The notes: generated by a model not told the origin, from the sequence alone. Positions 39,756 through 49,927 are shown, counted from the first letter of the stretch. The stretch: DNA of 64,000 bases from Rubinisphaera margarita (GCF_022267515.1 NZ_JAKFGB010000014.1:310001-374000); one strand, 5' to 3'. Numbers and translations: made by a program.

Positions 39756-41538
39756 ATTTCGATTCCACGTCCTTCTCCGTCTCCTTCTTCTTCGCTTCAG
39801 ACGTTTCCGGCACGGGCTCTGGCGGGGAGACGATCATCATGCCGACATAGTCAACGTGCCCGTCGCTATTGATCTCGCGGACGCGAAGAGTGATCTGGTC
39901 GAACGTGACCGATGCTCCAGCGACGATTCCGCTTTTCCCAAGTCGGTCGCGGAGAAGTTCGTCGAGCGTGCGATCCAGGTTCTTGTCGAGGGTGAGGTCG
40001 TACAGCTGCTGCATGTCCCGGACGCGAATCGAACCACGCAAAGGAAACTCCAACGCCTGCGGGAGTGCCTTTTCCTCGTCTCCACGACGGGAGAAGACGC
40101 GGTCGACCATCGCACGGACGGCCGGACGCATCACCACGATAACGTGATCGCCACAGTGGATGGAGTGCCGCCCCTGCGGCGGGATGATCTGATTGTCTCG
40201 GACGATCAGGGCCACCACCACGCCGTCCGGGAGGGCAAGATCTTTGACCATTCGTCCCACGGCTCGACAGTCCTGACCGGCATAATAGTCGACGATATCG
40301 CCATCGACGTTCTGCAGCGAACTGATTTCGAGTGTCACTGGAGGCGGCAGTTTGCCTTCGACATCGAGCTTGAGAGACCGGGCCATCGTCGGCAATGTCC
40401 ATCCCTGAATCAGCGCCGAGACAAGCACGACGAAGAAGACGGTATCGAACATCGTCGAGGCATCGGGCACGGCGGCCAGCATTGGGAAGGTCGCCAGGGT
40501 AATCGGCACCGCTCCCTTCAGCCCCACCCAGGAGAGAAACAGGAGTTCGCGCGGCAGGAAACGGAAGGGGGCCAGGGAAATGCAGACGGCGATCGGACGG
40601 GCCACCAGAATCAATACGAACGCAATCGCCAGAGCTGACCCGGCCGATTCAAGCAGCCGCGACGGAAAGCTGAGCAGGCCGAGCGTCATGAACATCAGGA
40701 TCTGGCTGATCCATGCCGCAGCGTCGTGAAAGAGCAGGATGCCGCGGTGAAAGATCGGTCGACGGTTTCCGATCACAATGCCGGTGAGATAGACCGCCAG
40801 AAAGCCACTGCCGCCGAAGAGGGCGGCCATACCGAATGAGAACAACGCCAGTGCAGTCGCCATCACCGGGTACAGACCGGCTGCACCCAGGTGGACATTC
40901 TTGAGAATCCAGACGCCGCCGTATCCCACCGCCAGGCCGACGACCGCTCCGACGGAGAGCTGCGTGAAGAACATCACGAGCAGTCCCCAACCCGGTTCGA
41001 CGGCATTCGTAATCAGCTGAATAAGGCTGACGGTGAGAAAGATCGCCATCGGATCGTTCGAGCCACTCTCAACTTCGAGTGTATCTGCCAGTCGCTGACG
41101 GATATTCACGCCACCAGTTCGCAGCACCGAGAACACAGCCGAGGCATCGGTCGAGCCGACGATACTTCCCAGCAGCAGCCCTTCCAGGAGCGGGATCTTC
41201 AGAATCCACGATGCGGCGAGCCCGGTGATCAGCGCCGTGAGGATCACGCCGACAGTCGCCAGTGTTCCAGCAGGCTTCAAGGCGGCGACAATCGAGCGAG
41301 CCGGTGTTCTTAAGCCGCCGTCGAACAGAATCAGACTGAGCGCCACCGTGCCGATGGCGTTTGCCAGCGCGTAATTCTCGAACTCAATTCCGCCCAGTCC
41401 TTCGGAACCGGCGAGCATCCCGACGACCAGGAACAGGAACAGAACGGGGATGCCCATCCGCGTCGAGAATTTGTTCGAAGCAATCCCGAGCAGCAACAGG
41501 ATCCCCGTGATGAGGATGATCGTCTCAATAGTCAGCAT
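39754..41538 (-). CDS. K+/H+ antiporter, NhaP2/CvrA-type
   Basis: 594 residues, close to the family length (about 580). Around 12 transmembrane segments (1-390) contain DGGLRTP, GSIVGSTDASAVFSVLR and VESGSNDPMAIF, the NhaP2 signature. A RCK_C/TrkA-C domain follows (about 400-480: VVALIVRDNQIIPPQGRHSIHCGDHV). The C-terminal CorC/HlyC-like domain (about 490-575) is followed by a charged tail (KKKETEKDVESK). It exchanges K+ or Na+ for protons, likely in osmotic or pH homeostasis. No operon partner. Confidence 0.93.
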   Translation of the reverse strand: MLTIETIILITGILLLLGIASNKFSTRMGIPVLFLFLVVGMLAGSEGLGGIEFENYALANAIGTVALSLILFDGGLRTPARSIVAALKPAGTLATVGVILTALITGLAASWILKIPLLEGLLLGSIVGSTDASAVFSVLRTGGVNIRQRLADTLEVESGSNDPMAIFLTVSLIQLITNAVEPGWGLLVMFFTQLSVGAVVGLAVGYGGVWILKNVHLGAAGLYPVMATALALFSFGMAALFGGSGFLAVYLTGIVIGNRRPIFHRGILLFHDAAAWISQILMFMTLGLLSFPSRLLESAGSALAIAFVLILVARPIAVCISLAPFRFLPRELLFLSWVGLKGAVPITLATFPMLAAVPDASTMFDTVFFVVLVSALIQGWTLPTMARSLKLDVEGKLPPPVTLEISSLQNVDGDIVDYYAGQDCRAVGRMVKDLALPDGVVVALIVRDNQIIPPQGRHSIHCGDHVIVVMRPAVRAMVDRVFSRRGDEEKALPQALEFPLRGSIRVRDMQQLYDLTLDKNLDRTLDELLRDRLGKSGIVAGASVTFDQITLRVREINSDGHVDYVGMMIVSPPEPVPETSEAKKKETEKDVESK

Positions 41539-41740
41539 TCCGCAAATCCACTACTCGTCGTCCATGGCTGATCGGAACTCAGGCAGCAAACGCTCTTCTC
41601 ACCATAGCTCATGAGTTCCGTTTGTGGAGAGAGTAGCAGAGGAGAGGCTCATCTTGCGAGGATTCCCTCGCAGAGCGCGCAATCCCGCCGCTGGAGCCGA
41701 CGCGTGTTTCCTCCCCACATCCGGCGAAGTCGATCGTCCG

Positions 41741-43189
41741 CTATGCCTGCAGCAGGCCGGAGACGACTTTCCCAGGCTGGCCATCCAGCAGGGTCTCGAG
41801 GCGGCCGTTGCGTTCGAACGTCAGATGCTGGGGATCGAGTCCGAACAGGTGCAGCAGCGTGGCGTGATAGTCGAAGTGATTCACCACATCTTCGACCGCG
41901 TGATGTCCGAATTCATCGGTCGCGCCGTACGTTCCGCCACGACGGAATCCGCCACCAGCCACCCACATGGAGAATCCATAGGTGTTGTGGTCCCGTCCCA
42001 CTTTCGCCGGCCCGGCGTCGTTCTGAATGACGGGAAGTCGTCCCATCTCGCCGCCCCAGTGCACGACTGTGGAGTCGAGCAGCCCGCGTTGTTTAAGGTC
42101 GGTGACAAGAGCCGCGGAAGGCTGGTCGGTCATCTTGCAGGCACGCGGGAGAGCCGAGCGAATCGATCCGTGATGATCCCAGAACTGATTACGAGTGTAG
42201 ACCTGTACGAAACGGACGCCCCGTTCGACGAGCCGCCGGGCAATGAGGCAACGGCGGCCGTATTCGTCCGTTTCCTTCTCGCCGATGCCGTACATCTTCT
42301 GAGTGGCCTCAGTTTCTTTCGACAGATCCAGCGCTTCGGCGGCAGCCGTCTGCATCTGGGCCGCGAGTTCATAATTGCTGATCCGAGCCTGAAGATCGGT
42401 ATTCGCCGGATGCTGTTGCCGATGCTGTTCGTTCAACTCGCGAACGTATGCCAGATAGTTGTCCTGCACCGTTCCCCGGCGCGTAGCCGGCGGCTCGAGA
42501 TTGAAGATGCGAGGTTCCTTGGGCCGGATCACCGTTCCCTGAAACAGCGAGGGCAACCAGCCATTCGACCAGTTGAGAACCCCTTCCACGGGGATGCCGC
42601 CGGGATCGGGAAGAGCCATGAAGGCGGGAAGATTGTCTGCTTCGTTCCCGAGTCCATAGGTGAGCCAGCTGCCGAGAGCCGGGCGCCCTCGCTGAGTGCG
42701 GCCCGAATTCATGGCGTGAATCGACTGACCATGATTGTTAACGCCGGTGTGCATCGACCGGACGACGCAAATGTCATCGGCTATTCGTGAAGTGTACGGG
42801 ATGAGTTCGGAAAGCTCGGTGCCGCACTCGCCGTGGGCCTGAAACTTCCACGGACAGCCGAGCACCTTCGAACTGGCCTGAGCGGCGTTGTCGTATTTGA
42901 TGGTTCCCGGAAACGCCTCTCCATCGAGTTTGTTGAGCGCCGGTTTGGGATCGAACATGTCAATCTGACTCGGACCTCCCTGCATGAACAGGGAGATCAT
43001 CGCGGTCGCCTTCGCGGGATGATGCGGCGCACGCGGTTCGAGCGAATCGGGCCGGGGAGTTTCTCCCGGCTTGATCGGAGAAGCGAGCAGTCCGTCACGC
43101 TGCAGCAACGTCGCCAGTGCGATGGGCGAAAGACTGAATGTTCCTGCCTGCAGAAACTGCCGTCGATTCCAGGAGGTGAAGTCGTTCAT
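41741..43189 (-). CDS. DUF1501 family exported protein
   Basis: 482 residues. The N-terminus has a twin-arginine-like signal (NRRQFLQAGTFSLSPIAL). The DUF1501 family belongs to the alkaline phosphatase/sulfatase superfamily: MISLFMQGGPSQIDMFDPKP, MHTGVNNHGQSIHAMNSG, and C-terminally VHWGGEMGRLP and GRDHNTYGFSMWVAGGGF with likely metal ligands. Its start is 6 bases after the stop of the DUF1549/1553 gene, an almost invariant planctomycete pairing that is thought to act on complex carbohydrates. The enzyme activity is unknown. Confidence 0.95.
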   Translation of the reverse strand: MNDFTSWNRRQFLQAGTFSLSPIALATLLQRDGLLASPIKPGETPRPDSLEPRAPHHPAKATAMISLFMQGGPSQIDMFDPKPALNKLDGEAFPGTIKYDNAAQASSKVLGCPWKFQAHGECGTELSELIPYTSRIADDICVVRSMHTGVNNHGQSIHAMNSGRTQRGRPALGSWLTYGLGNEADNLPAFMALPDPGGIPVEGVLNWSNGWLPSLFQGTVIRPKEPRIFNLEPPATRRGTVQDNYLAYVRELNEQHRQQHPANTDLQARISNYELAAQMQTAAAEALDLSKETEATQKMYGIGEKETDEYGRRCLIARRLVERGVRFVQVYTRNQFWDHHGSIRSALPRACKMTDQPSAALVTDLKQRGLLDSTVVHWGGEMGRLPVIQNDAGPAKVGRDHNTYGFSMWVAGGGFRRGGTYGATDEFGHHAVEDVVNHFDYHATLLHLFGLDPQHLTFERNGRLETLLDGQPGKVVSGLLQA

Positions 43190-43195
43190 GGGAGA

Positions 43196-46072
43196 TCATT
43201 CAATGTACAGGAAGCGATTTGAACTGAGCAGAGCCTGACAGAACACACTGAGCGCTTCCCGTGTGACCCGGGTCTCATCCCAATCGGGCTGTTGCTTCGC
43301 CATTAACTCCTGTTGAGCGGTAACGAAAGCGACGGCCTTTGCCTGTTCCGTTTCGGAAGGACTCGCCGCATAGGCCAGCCGCCACGCATGCTCGACCTGC
43401 TGAGGAAGCCCAGCCGAGGCTTCGCGAAGGAGACGCTCGGCAAAGAATTCGGAGAACTCGACGATCGCCGCGCTGTTCATAAAGAAGAGCGACTGCGGCG
43501 CCACGGTCGACGTACTGCGGATCTCGCAGTTGGGCGTCATCGCGGGAGCGTCGAACGCTTCAAACATCGAGAATGTTCGCGTGCGGCGCACCTGCACGTA
43601 GATGCTGCGGCGGAACTCTTCGCCATTCAGATCGACCTGATCGACCGGCTTCCGCTCCCCGTCGAGGTTTTCTTCGCCGAGCACAATCTGCCCGACGCTG
43701 TCTTCCATCACCGGAATGGGAGCACCGAATCGTTTCGAATTCAGCTTCCCGGTCACGGCGAGAATGGTGTCGCGGATCGTCTCCGCTTCCATCCGTTGCA
43801 GCGGGAACCGGGAATACATGACATTGTCCGCGTCGGCCGACATCGCCTCTGAAGCGACGGACGACTGCCGATAAGCCGTCGATTTCATGATGACGCGATG
43901 CAGATGCTTCACGCTCCAGCCCGACGACTGGAACTCAGCCGCAAGCCAGTCCAGCAGTTCCGGATGTGTCGGACGGTCGCCAAGTCGGCCGAAGTCGCCC
44001 GGGGTATTCACAATGCCGCGGCCAAAATGATGCAGCCAGATGCGGTTCGCAATCACCCGTGCCAGCAGCGGGTGCGTGCCGTCCGTCAACTGACGGGCGA
44101 ACGCAAGACGTCGTCCGCTCGTCGGCAGAGCCTCGAGGTTGTCGGGGATCTCGCCCCGTTCTCCCAGAATCGTGAGGTCGCGGGGGTGGACAACATCTTT
44201 CGGTTGTTCAGGATCACCCCGGTAGAAGACAAACGTCTGCGGAACTTTCCCCGCCGGCTCCTGAAGGGCACGCACGAAACCTTCTTTCGGCTTCTGTTTG
44301 CGAATCTCCGCTGCTTTCTGCTGATACTCCTTGAGACGCTCCGCAGTCTGGTTGGCACGCAGCTCGGCTGCCAGAGCCTCGTCGCGTTTCAGCTCAGCGG
44401 CTGCCTCGGGATTGAACTCGGCCAGGGTTTCCAGTGTGACCTGTGTCGCGGGGAAAGTGGCAAGCAGTTCATTCTGCTCGGCGGTGCGTTTGGCCGGAGC
44501 AGTCGCCAGAGCCGATTCGACAGCCGAGCGTTTCTCTTCTGGCACCTCAGCCAGCGCGGCTGTCCGCGTTTCTTCAACGAAGCGAACTTCTTTCTGCTTT
44601 CGCTCTGCATCAACCTTTCGCGCCCGGTCGGCTCGGCGGCGATCGTACAGATACAACGACCCGGTGCTGATGCTTGCGACTGTCGGATGCTTCTTAAGCA
44701 GGGCCTGCTGCTCCGCGGTTCGTTCCTTCTTCGGTGTCCGGTAGGCGGTTCGCGCTGCTTCTCGTTCGCCTTCTGGAATCAGAAGCAGCTCTTCTTCCAG
44801 CGTGAGCGTGATGAACTCCTCGGCCTTTTTCGACCGTTCTTTCTCGACGGCTGCAGCCTGGGCTTCAATCGCTTTGGCGGCTTCTCGATCGGCTGCGGTG
44901 TAGAGGGAGATCTGCCGCTGAGGGGGAGACTTCCAGCTCTTCCAGTCGAGTGCCGGTTCAAAGACCGCACGAAGGGCGTAGTAGTCGGCTTGCGGGATCG
45001 GATCGTATCGGTGGTCGTGGCACTGGGCACAGTGCATCGTCATCCCCAGAAGAGACGAGCCGACGATCTGAATCGTATCCGCGACAACCTGATTGCGGGC
45101 TTCGGTCGGATTAATTCCTCCCGACGCGGTCCCATCCGGCGCCATTCGCAGAAAGCCGGTTGCAGTCAGCTGTTCGATCTGCTGTTCGGTCAGATCGCCG
45201 CCGGTCCAGTTCGCCAGTTCGTCCCCGGCCAACTGCTCCTGAATGAACTGATCGAACGGCTTGTCATTCTCGAAAGACCGAATCACGTAATCCCGATACC
45301 GCCAGGCATGCGGACGAATGCGATCGTCATCGGTGTAGCCTTCGGAATCAGCGTAGCCGGCCACATCGAGCCAGTGCCGCGCCCAGCGTTCGCCATAATG
45401 AGGCGAAGCGAGAAGTTCTTCGATGACCTTGTCCCACCACTCGGGTGAGGTGTCGGCCAGTACGCGTTCGAGCATCTCCGGCGAGGGGGGCAACCCAGTC
45501 AAATCGATACTCGCCCGCCGAAGCAGCTTCGCCCGATCGGCGTCAGGGGCGAATCCGGGATGACCTTCGCTGTTCGCGAGAATCAATTCGTCGATCGGGG
45601 TACGAGCACGCCGCTCGGGATCCGCCTGAGGCACGGCCGGACGTTCGATCGGCTGGAACGCCCAGTAGTTTCGTTCCGCGAAGGTGAAGAAAGGCCCGTC
45701 GCCAATCTCGTCCGGTTCTTCTTCGAGAATCACGGCTCCGTTGTTGATCCACTGGCGGATGGTCTCTATCTCGGCCGGGCTGAGCAGCTTGTCTTCATCG
45801 GGTGGCATCTCGCCAGCGGTCATTCGCTGAAGCAGCAGGCTCGCCTCGGCATCTCCCGGAACGATCGCCGTTCCTGAATCGCCTCCTTTGACGAGGAGCT
45901 TGCGCAGTCGCAGGTCGAGCCCCCCTTCAATCTCGCCGAGTTCACCATGACAGTGAAAACAATGCTGCTTTAAAAGCGGGCGGACATCGTGTTCCCATGT
46001 GACGTCTGCTGCGAAGACGCTGGGAAGACCAGACACAAGGAGTGTCGCAAAGGCGAGAATATAATTTTGCAT
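43196..46072 (-). CDS. PSCyt1-DUF1549-DUF1553 exported protein
   Basis: 958 residues with a signal peptide (1-21). Next comes the planctomycete cytochrome-like PSCyt1 domain with a CFHCH haem-type motif (C-x-x-C-H) near 38 and DEDKLLSPAEIETIRQW. DUF1549 (about 165-360) has the RWARHWLDVAGYADSEGY block and a second CAQCH motif. An Arg/Glu/Ala-rich helical insert (about 395-610) with two related repeats ending KKERTAEQQALL and AKRTAEQNELL precedes DUF1553 (about 650-950: FGRGIVNTPGDFGRLGDRPTHP). It forms an operon with the DUF1501 gene. Probable role in glycan degradation or surface redox, not proven. Confidence 0.95.
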   Translation of the reverse strand: MQNYILAFATLLVSGLPSVFAADVTWEHDVRPLLKQHCFHCHGELGEIEGGLDLRLRKLLVKGGDSGTAIVPGDAEASLLLQRMTAGEMPPDEDKLLSPAEIETIRQWINNGAVILEEEPDEIGDGPFFTFAERNYWAFQPIERPAVPQADPERRARTPIDELILANSEGHPGFAPDADRAKLLRRASIDLTGLPPSPEMLERVLADTSPEWWDKVIEELLASPHYGERWARHWLDVAGYADSEGYTDDDRIRPHAWRYRDYVIRSFENDKPFDQFIQEQLAGDELANWTGGDLTEQQIEQLTATGFLRMAPDGTASGGINPTEARNQVVADTIQIVGSSLLGMTMHCAQCHDHRYDPIPQADYYALRAVFEPALDWKSWKSPPQRQISLYTAADREAAKAIEAQAAAVEKERSKKAEEFITLTLEEELLLIPEGEREAARTAYRTPKKERTAEQQALLKKHPTVASISTGSLYLYDRRRADRARKVDAERKQKEVRFVEETRTAALAEVPEEKRSAVESALATAPAKRTAEQNELLATFPATQVTLETLAEFNPEAAAELKRDEALAAELRANQTAERLKEYQQKAAEIRKQKPKEGFVRALQEPAGKVPQTFVFYRGDPEQPKDVVHPRDLTILGERGEIPDNLEALPTSGRRLAFARQLTDGTHPLLARVIANRIWLHHFGRGIVNTPGDFGRLGDRPTHPELLDWLAAEFQSSGWSVKHLHRVIMKSTAYRQSSVASEAMSADADNVMYSRFPLQRMEAETIRDTILAVTGKLNSKRFGAPIPVMEDSVGQIVLGEENLDGERKPVDQVDLNGEEFRRSIYVQVRRTRTFSMFEAFDAPAMTPNCEIRSTSTVAPQSLFFMNSAAIVEFSEFFAERLLREASAGLPQQVEHAWRLAYAASPSETEQAKAVAFVTAQQELMAKQQPDWDETRVTREALSVFCQALLSSNRFLYIE

Positions 46073-46389
46073 AGGGCATGCACTGGCGGGAGGAGTGAGC
46101 GCTCAGGCAGACGCACCAAATCACCTGCGTGGTTTTCAATCGCAACAGCGACCGATAAGGCGAGACTCATATTTGACCCGGCAGGCAAGCGCTTGTCAAT
46201 TGCAGTCCACTGGAGGAGCCCGATTTGCGCAAGACAACCCCCTCGGGATCGCTGCCCTTCCCGTTGGTTCGTTAACCGGAAAGGGCAGCCGTCTACCAGA
46301 GTGGACAAGGCGTCCGGCTTGGAAAATCTCAGTCGGAAAATCTCAGCCGCATTGAGGAATGCAGGAGAACATGCCGGTCACGACACGAT
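46073..46389. other. Gene-free stretch
   Basis: 317 bases upstream of the DUF1549/1553 gene and downstream of the BNR-4 gene, both on the minus strand. It probably holds the operon promoter. I see no conserved element. Confidence 0.4.
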
Positions 46390-47844
46390 CTATTTCACGC
46401 GTTCCGGTTCGGCGAACGACTCGTCCATGGTGTAGGGCAGACGCCACACCTGTTGACCCGAAGAATCTCCGAAATAAAGGCGAGACGGACTGAGGCGTGT
46501 CGGATCGCCGTCGGCCCAGAACACAAAGAACGGATCCTGCGCATTGAGCGGACGCCGCGCGTAGTTGTGGTTCTGCCCGCTGTCATGGGTCAACTGTTTC
46601 GCCATCTTCCAGGTCTCACCCTGATCCCGACTCTCCCATAGAGCGATCTCGCCGCCGCCGTGATACGGCTGCGGACCGGTTTGCGTCGGGCCGATCAAAA
46701 GCCAGCGATCGTCCGAAAGGTAGAGGCTGCCCATGTCGTAGTTGTGATCGGCCGGGCAGATCTCGGTCGTCTTCCACGCCGAGCCGTCCCAGCGAGTCAC
46801 TCTCCAGATCCGCGGATCATTCGGCGGCCCCGGTTGATGTCCGCGACTGGTGATGTAGAGAAAGACCGGATTGCCGGCGGCGTCGAACCCCATGTCCTTC
46901 AGGTACACATTCAGCCCCTCGCTCGCGTAGTCGATCACGCGCGTCGGGTTATCAACAGTCTCGATCGGCAGCGAGACCGGCGTGCCGTCCACGGTCGTCC
47001 ATTGCTGGCCCATGTCGGTCGTCTGGACATAATACACATCGGTTCGGCGGTCGACGTTGCCGTCGGGATGGCGGTTGAAGAACGTGCCGATCTTGCCTCC
47101 CCGGGCAGCGCTCGTCTGATAGTGCCCGCCCCGCGAATGACCCGGCTCACGAATGCCGGCCAGCTTCTGATCAGCTCCCCATTCCTGCCCGTCCCGGCTA
47201 CGTTCAAAATACAGTTCACGAACGCCCGTGTACTTCGTGAAGAGATTCAGGAATCCTTTTCCCTGCACGTACTTCGGTTGAGGATAGGTCATTTCCTCTT
47301 CCGAAATCCGCTCGAACGAATCGACAGAATAAGGTTCGCTGCTGCGATACTTGATTCCCATCCGATGCTGTGCCCGACCGCTGACGAAGACCCAGAGATA
47401 ACCCTCCTCGTCGATTGCCAGACTCGGATTGTCATGCGGGTCGTCCACACCCTGCTTGTCGTGAACGATGGTCGGCCGCGGCACGCGGTTCCGCTTGTGG
47501 TCGTAATACGAGGCCATGCAGAGCAAATGCCTCTTATCAGCGCCCGTCGTGCCGCCATACACGAAGAACGTCTTCTGGACCTCCTCGCAGTAAATGGCCA
47601 GCGGGGTATGCTTGGCCGTGTAGGTCCCCAGTCCCCCCGAATACTTGTCGCCGTAAGGGAACACCGGCGTCTTAGACAGCGGAAGGTAAGACGTCCCGTC
47701 CTCTCCTTTCCCGTAGTACTGCCCCAGTGTGAACCAGATTCCTTTGTAACCATCAGCCCGTTCGGAAGCTGGCTCCGCCGCTGTGGCCGACGTCGTCAGC
47801 AGGAAGAACGATAGGGTGAGAACGATACCGCGATGCGTCTTCAT
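46390..47844 (-). CDS. Secreted BNR-4 repeat family protein
   Basis: 484 residues with a signal peptide (1-23, ending TAA). The body matches the BNR_4 type propeller: GYKGIWFTLGQYY, SGGLGTYTAKHTPLAIYC, then HDNPSLAIDEEGYLWVFVSGR and RDQGETWKMAKQLTHDSGQNHNYA. Proteins of this group include members linked to polysaccharide lyases of marine bacteria. No catalytic assignment is possible from sequence alone. It is divergent from the GH-like gene at 48303, with a large palindrome between them. Confidence 0.85.
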   Translation of the reverse strand: MKTHRGIVLTLSFFLLTTSATAAEPASERADGYKGIWFTLGQYYGKGEDGTSYLPLSKTPVFPYGDKYSGGLGTYTAKHTPLAIYCEEVQKTFFVYGGTTGADKRHLLCMASYYDHKRNRVPRPTIVHDKQGVDDPHDNPSLAIDEEGYLWVFVSGRAQHRMGIKYRSSEPYSVDSFERISEEEMTYPQPKYVQGKGFLNLFTKYTGVRELYFERSRDGQEWGADQKLAGIREPGHSRGGHYQTSAARGGKIGTFFNRHPDGNVDRRTDVYYVQTTDMGQQWTTVDGTPVSLPIETVDNPTRVIDYASEGLNVYLKDMGFDAAGNPVFLYITSRGHQPGPPNDPRIWRVTRWDGSAWKTTEICPADHNYDMGSLYLSDDRWLLIGPTQTGPQPYHGGGEIALWESRDQGETWKMAKQLTHDSGQNHNYARRPLNAQDPFFVFWADGDPTRLSPSRLYFGDSSGQQVWRLPYTMDESFAEPERVK

Positions 47845-48302
47845 ACTGTGATCTCCTTGCCCATTTGCATTTGCAACCCAGCCCCAATCTAACAGAAATC
47901 AATCGGTCATTCCTGTGAGATGCGAAGTTAACCAGGAGTAGAACCGATCCCGTAAGCACCGCGGATCACAATGAAACGCCCCTCGTCAGAGTTGACGAGG
48001 GACGTTTCATTGTGGCGACGGCAGCAGTGCATCTCAGAGTATGGTCGACCGTGATTGGATCACGCCTGAAACTCTCTCCCGATCACGTTAAGCTGATTCT
48101 GCCGGAGCACAATAATCGGGACCCGGCCTCACGAGACTTAAGGCGATCGCATTCAGGGACGAGCCGGAGTTCATCTCGAACTATTGTTCCTCCGTCCCAA
48201 ACGTTGCATCGCTCGCATGCTTCGCGTGCGAACTGGCGATACGATCTTTTTTGATGCGGAACTTCAGCTCAAAACGACAACCACCAGGAAGACATACCTT
48301 CA
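47845..48302. other. Divergent intergenic region with a large palindrome
   Basis: 458 bases between two divergent secreted-protein genes. Apart from the hairpin at 47967-48014, I see no coding frame or RNA gene. Confidence 0.45.
47967..48014. repeat. Near-perfect 22-bp inverted repeat (large hairpin)
   Basis: Two 22-base arms (47967-47988 and 47993-48014) pair with one mismatch around a GAGT loop. The inner part is CCCTCGTCA/TGACGAGGG and the outer part CACAATGAAACG/CGTTTCATTGTG. There is no T-run on either side, so it is not a standard terminator. Symmetry fits an operator, a cruciform or a remnant of a mobile repeat. Confidence 0.85.
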
Positions 48303-49781
48303 ATGCGACATCGTATTTTCATTTTCATTTTGCTCGCGGTTCAATTCCTCGCCTATTTCCAGTCACCGGTCGCCGCTGAAGACGACGCCATCCAGATCGG
48401 CAGCCGGCGGGAATTGCTGGTCGATCATCATTTAATCGACAAACTCGAAAACGTCCGCCTCGTGCTCAACCATCCGCGAGATGAGGGAGTCGCTTTGGAG
48501 TTCGATGAGCCCTGGGAAGGACTGTTCTGCGGATACTGCACAGTGATCAAAGATGGCGAGATGTACCGTCTCTACTATCGGGGCAGTCCCAAAGTCGGTG
48601 CGGATGGGAATCCGAATGAAGTCTACTGCTGTGCGGAATCGAAAGACGGGATTGAATGGACGAAACCAGAACTCGACCTCTTTGATGTTCAGGGAAGCTC
48701 GAAGAACAACATTGTTCTGGCCAATGCGGCTCCGGTCACTCACAACTTCTGCCCGATGCTTGATACTCGACCCGGGATCCCGGCCGATCAGCGTTACAAG
48801 GCGATTGGCGGGACGATGACCAGTGGACTCATTGCGTTGGTCTCAGCGGATGGCCTTCGCTGGAAGAAGCTTCAAGAAGAACCGGTAATCACGACCGACA
48901 TGGTGCCGTACAAGTACATGTTCGATTCGCAAAACCTTGCGTTCTGGTCTACTCACGAAGGTAAGTATCTGTGTTACTTTCGCGTGTTTGAAGGGGGGAT
49001 TCGCCGGATCTGTCGGTCGGTCAGCGATGACTTTATCAACTGGTCCGAGCCGGTTCTGATGGAGTACCGGACGTCTTCCGGAGAGGCTCCGATCGAGCAC
49101 CTTTACACAAACCAGACGCATCCTTACTTCCGTGCGCCGCATTTGTATGTCTCGGTCGCTGCGCGTTTCATGCCCGGCCGACAGGTCCTGACCGAAGAAC
49201 AGGCCGGCGAGATCGGCGTTTCTCCGGCTTATTTCAAAGACACGTCCGATGCCATTTTGATGACGACCCGCGGTGGTGGTTTCTATGACCGCACGTTTCT
49301 CAGTGGTTTCATTCGTCCCGGCATCGGAGCGAGAAACTGGGTGTCACGGACAAACTACCCCGCCTTGAATGTTGTGCAGACCGGACCGGCGGAGATGTCC
49401 ATTTATTTGAATCAGGACTACGCGCAGCCGACCTCGCATCTGCGAAGATACTCGCTTCGTCTGGACGGATTCGCATCGGCCCGGGCTCCCTATCGGGGAG
49501 GCGAACTGCTCACGAAACCGCTGGTCTTTACGGGCCGAGAGTTCGCGATCAACTTCGGCACTTCAGCGGCGGGCAGCATTCGTATTGAGATTCAGGATCC
49601 CGCTGGCAATCCACTGCCCGGCTTCTCACTGGCCGAGTCGAATGAGCAGATCGGCAACGAGATCGAACGTGTCGTCACCTGGAAACAGGGAAGTGACGTC
49701 TCTTCTCTTTCCGGGAAGCCTGTTCGATTGCGATTCGTGATTAAGGATGCCGATCTCTACGCATTCAAATTCAACGAATGA
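48303..49781 (+). CDS. Secreted GH43/GH32-like beta-propeller protein
   Basis: 492 residues with a signal peptide (about 1-25). The body has the look of a five-bladed glycosidase propeller: ELLVDHHLIDKLENV, then GLFCGYCTVIKDGEMYRLYYRGSP and CAESKDGIEWTKPELDLF. The last 100 residues are a beta-sandwich (GREFAINFGTSAAGSIRIEIQDPAGNP cut short here). Similar planctomycete proteins are usually left unnamed; glycosidase activity is an inference from fold-like motifs. It is the last gene before the ssrA-linked element. Confidence 0.78.
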   Translation: MRHRIFIFILLAVQFLAYFQSPVAAEDDAIQIGSRRELLVDHHLIDKLENVRLVLNHPRDEGVALEFDEPWEGLFCGYCTVIKDGEMYRLYYRGSPKVGADGNPNEVYCCAESKDGIEWTKPELDLFDVQGSSKNNIVLANAAPVTHNFCPMLDTRPGIPADQRYKAIGGTMTSGLIALVSADGLRWKKLQEEPVITTDMVPYKYMFDSQNLAFWSTHEGKYLCYFRVFEGGIRRICRSVSDDFINWSEPVLMEYRTSSGEAPIEHLYTNQTHPYFRAPHLYVSVAARFMPGRQVLTEEQAGEIGVSPAYFKDTSDAILMTTRGGGFYDRTFLSGFIRPGIGARNWVSRTNYPALNVVQTGPAEMSIYLNQDYAQPTSHLRRYSLRLDGFASARAPYRGGELLTKPLVFTGREFAINFGTSAAGSIRIEIQDPAGNPLPGFSLAESNEQIGNEIERVVTWKQGSDVSSLSGKPVRLRFVIKDADLYAFKFNE

Positions 49782-49891
49782 TTCAGTCTCACGCAGCACG
49801 TGGGAGTGATTCCCGGGTGAACCGCCCGCCGCAGCATGAGGAACGTCTGGCAGAAGGTGGATCGAGGTCAAAAAACGCCCTGTATTCCAAT

Positions 49892-49927
49892 AAAAAAGCC
49901 GCTTGCGATATTTTCGCAAGCGGCTTC
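49892..49927 (-). terminator. Strong terminator, probably the original tmRNA terminator
   Basis: A 13-bp perfect stem AAGCCGCTTGCGA/TCGCAAGCGGCTT with a 5-base loop. On the minus strand it is followed by TTTTATTGG, so it ends minus-strand transcripts; it may also serve the plus-strand gene ending at 49781. It lies 4 bases beyond the left 31-bp ssrA repeat, exactly where a tmRNA terminator would lie if the 5-kb element were absent. Confidence 0.9.

Noticed and set aside
43898..45448. Plus-strand 516-residue frame opposite the DUF1549/1553 gene
   Set aside because: Antisense shadow; composition (Arg/Phe/Leu-rich without domains) is typical of such shadows.
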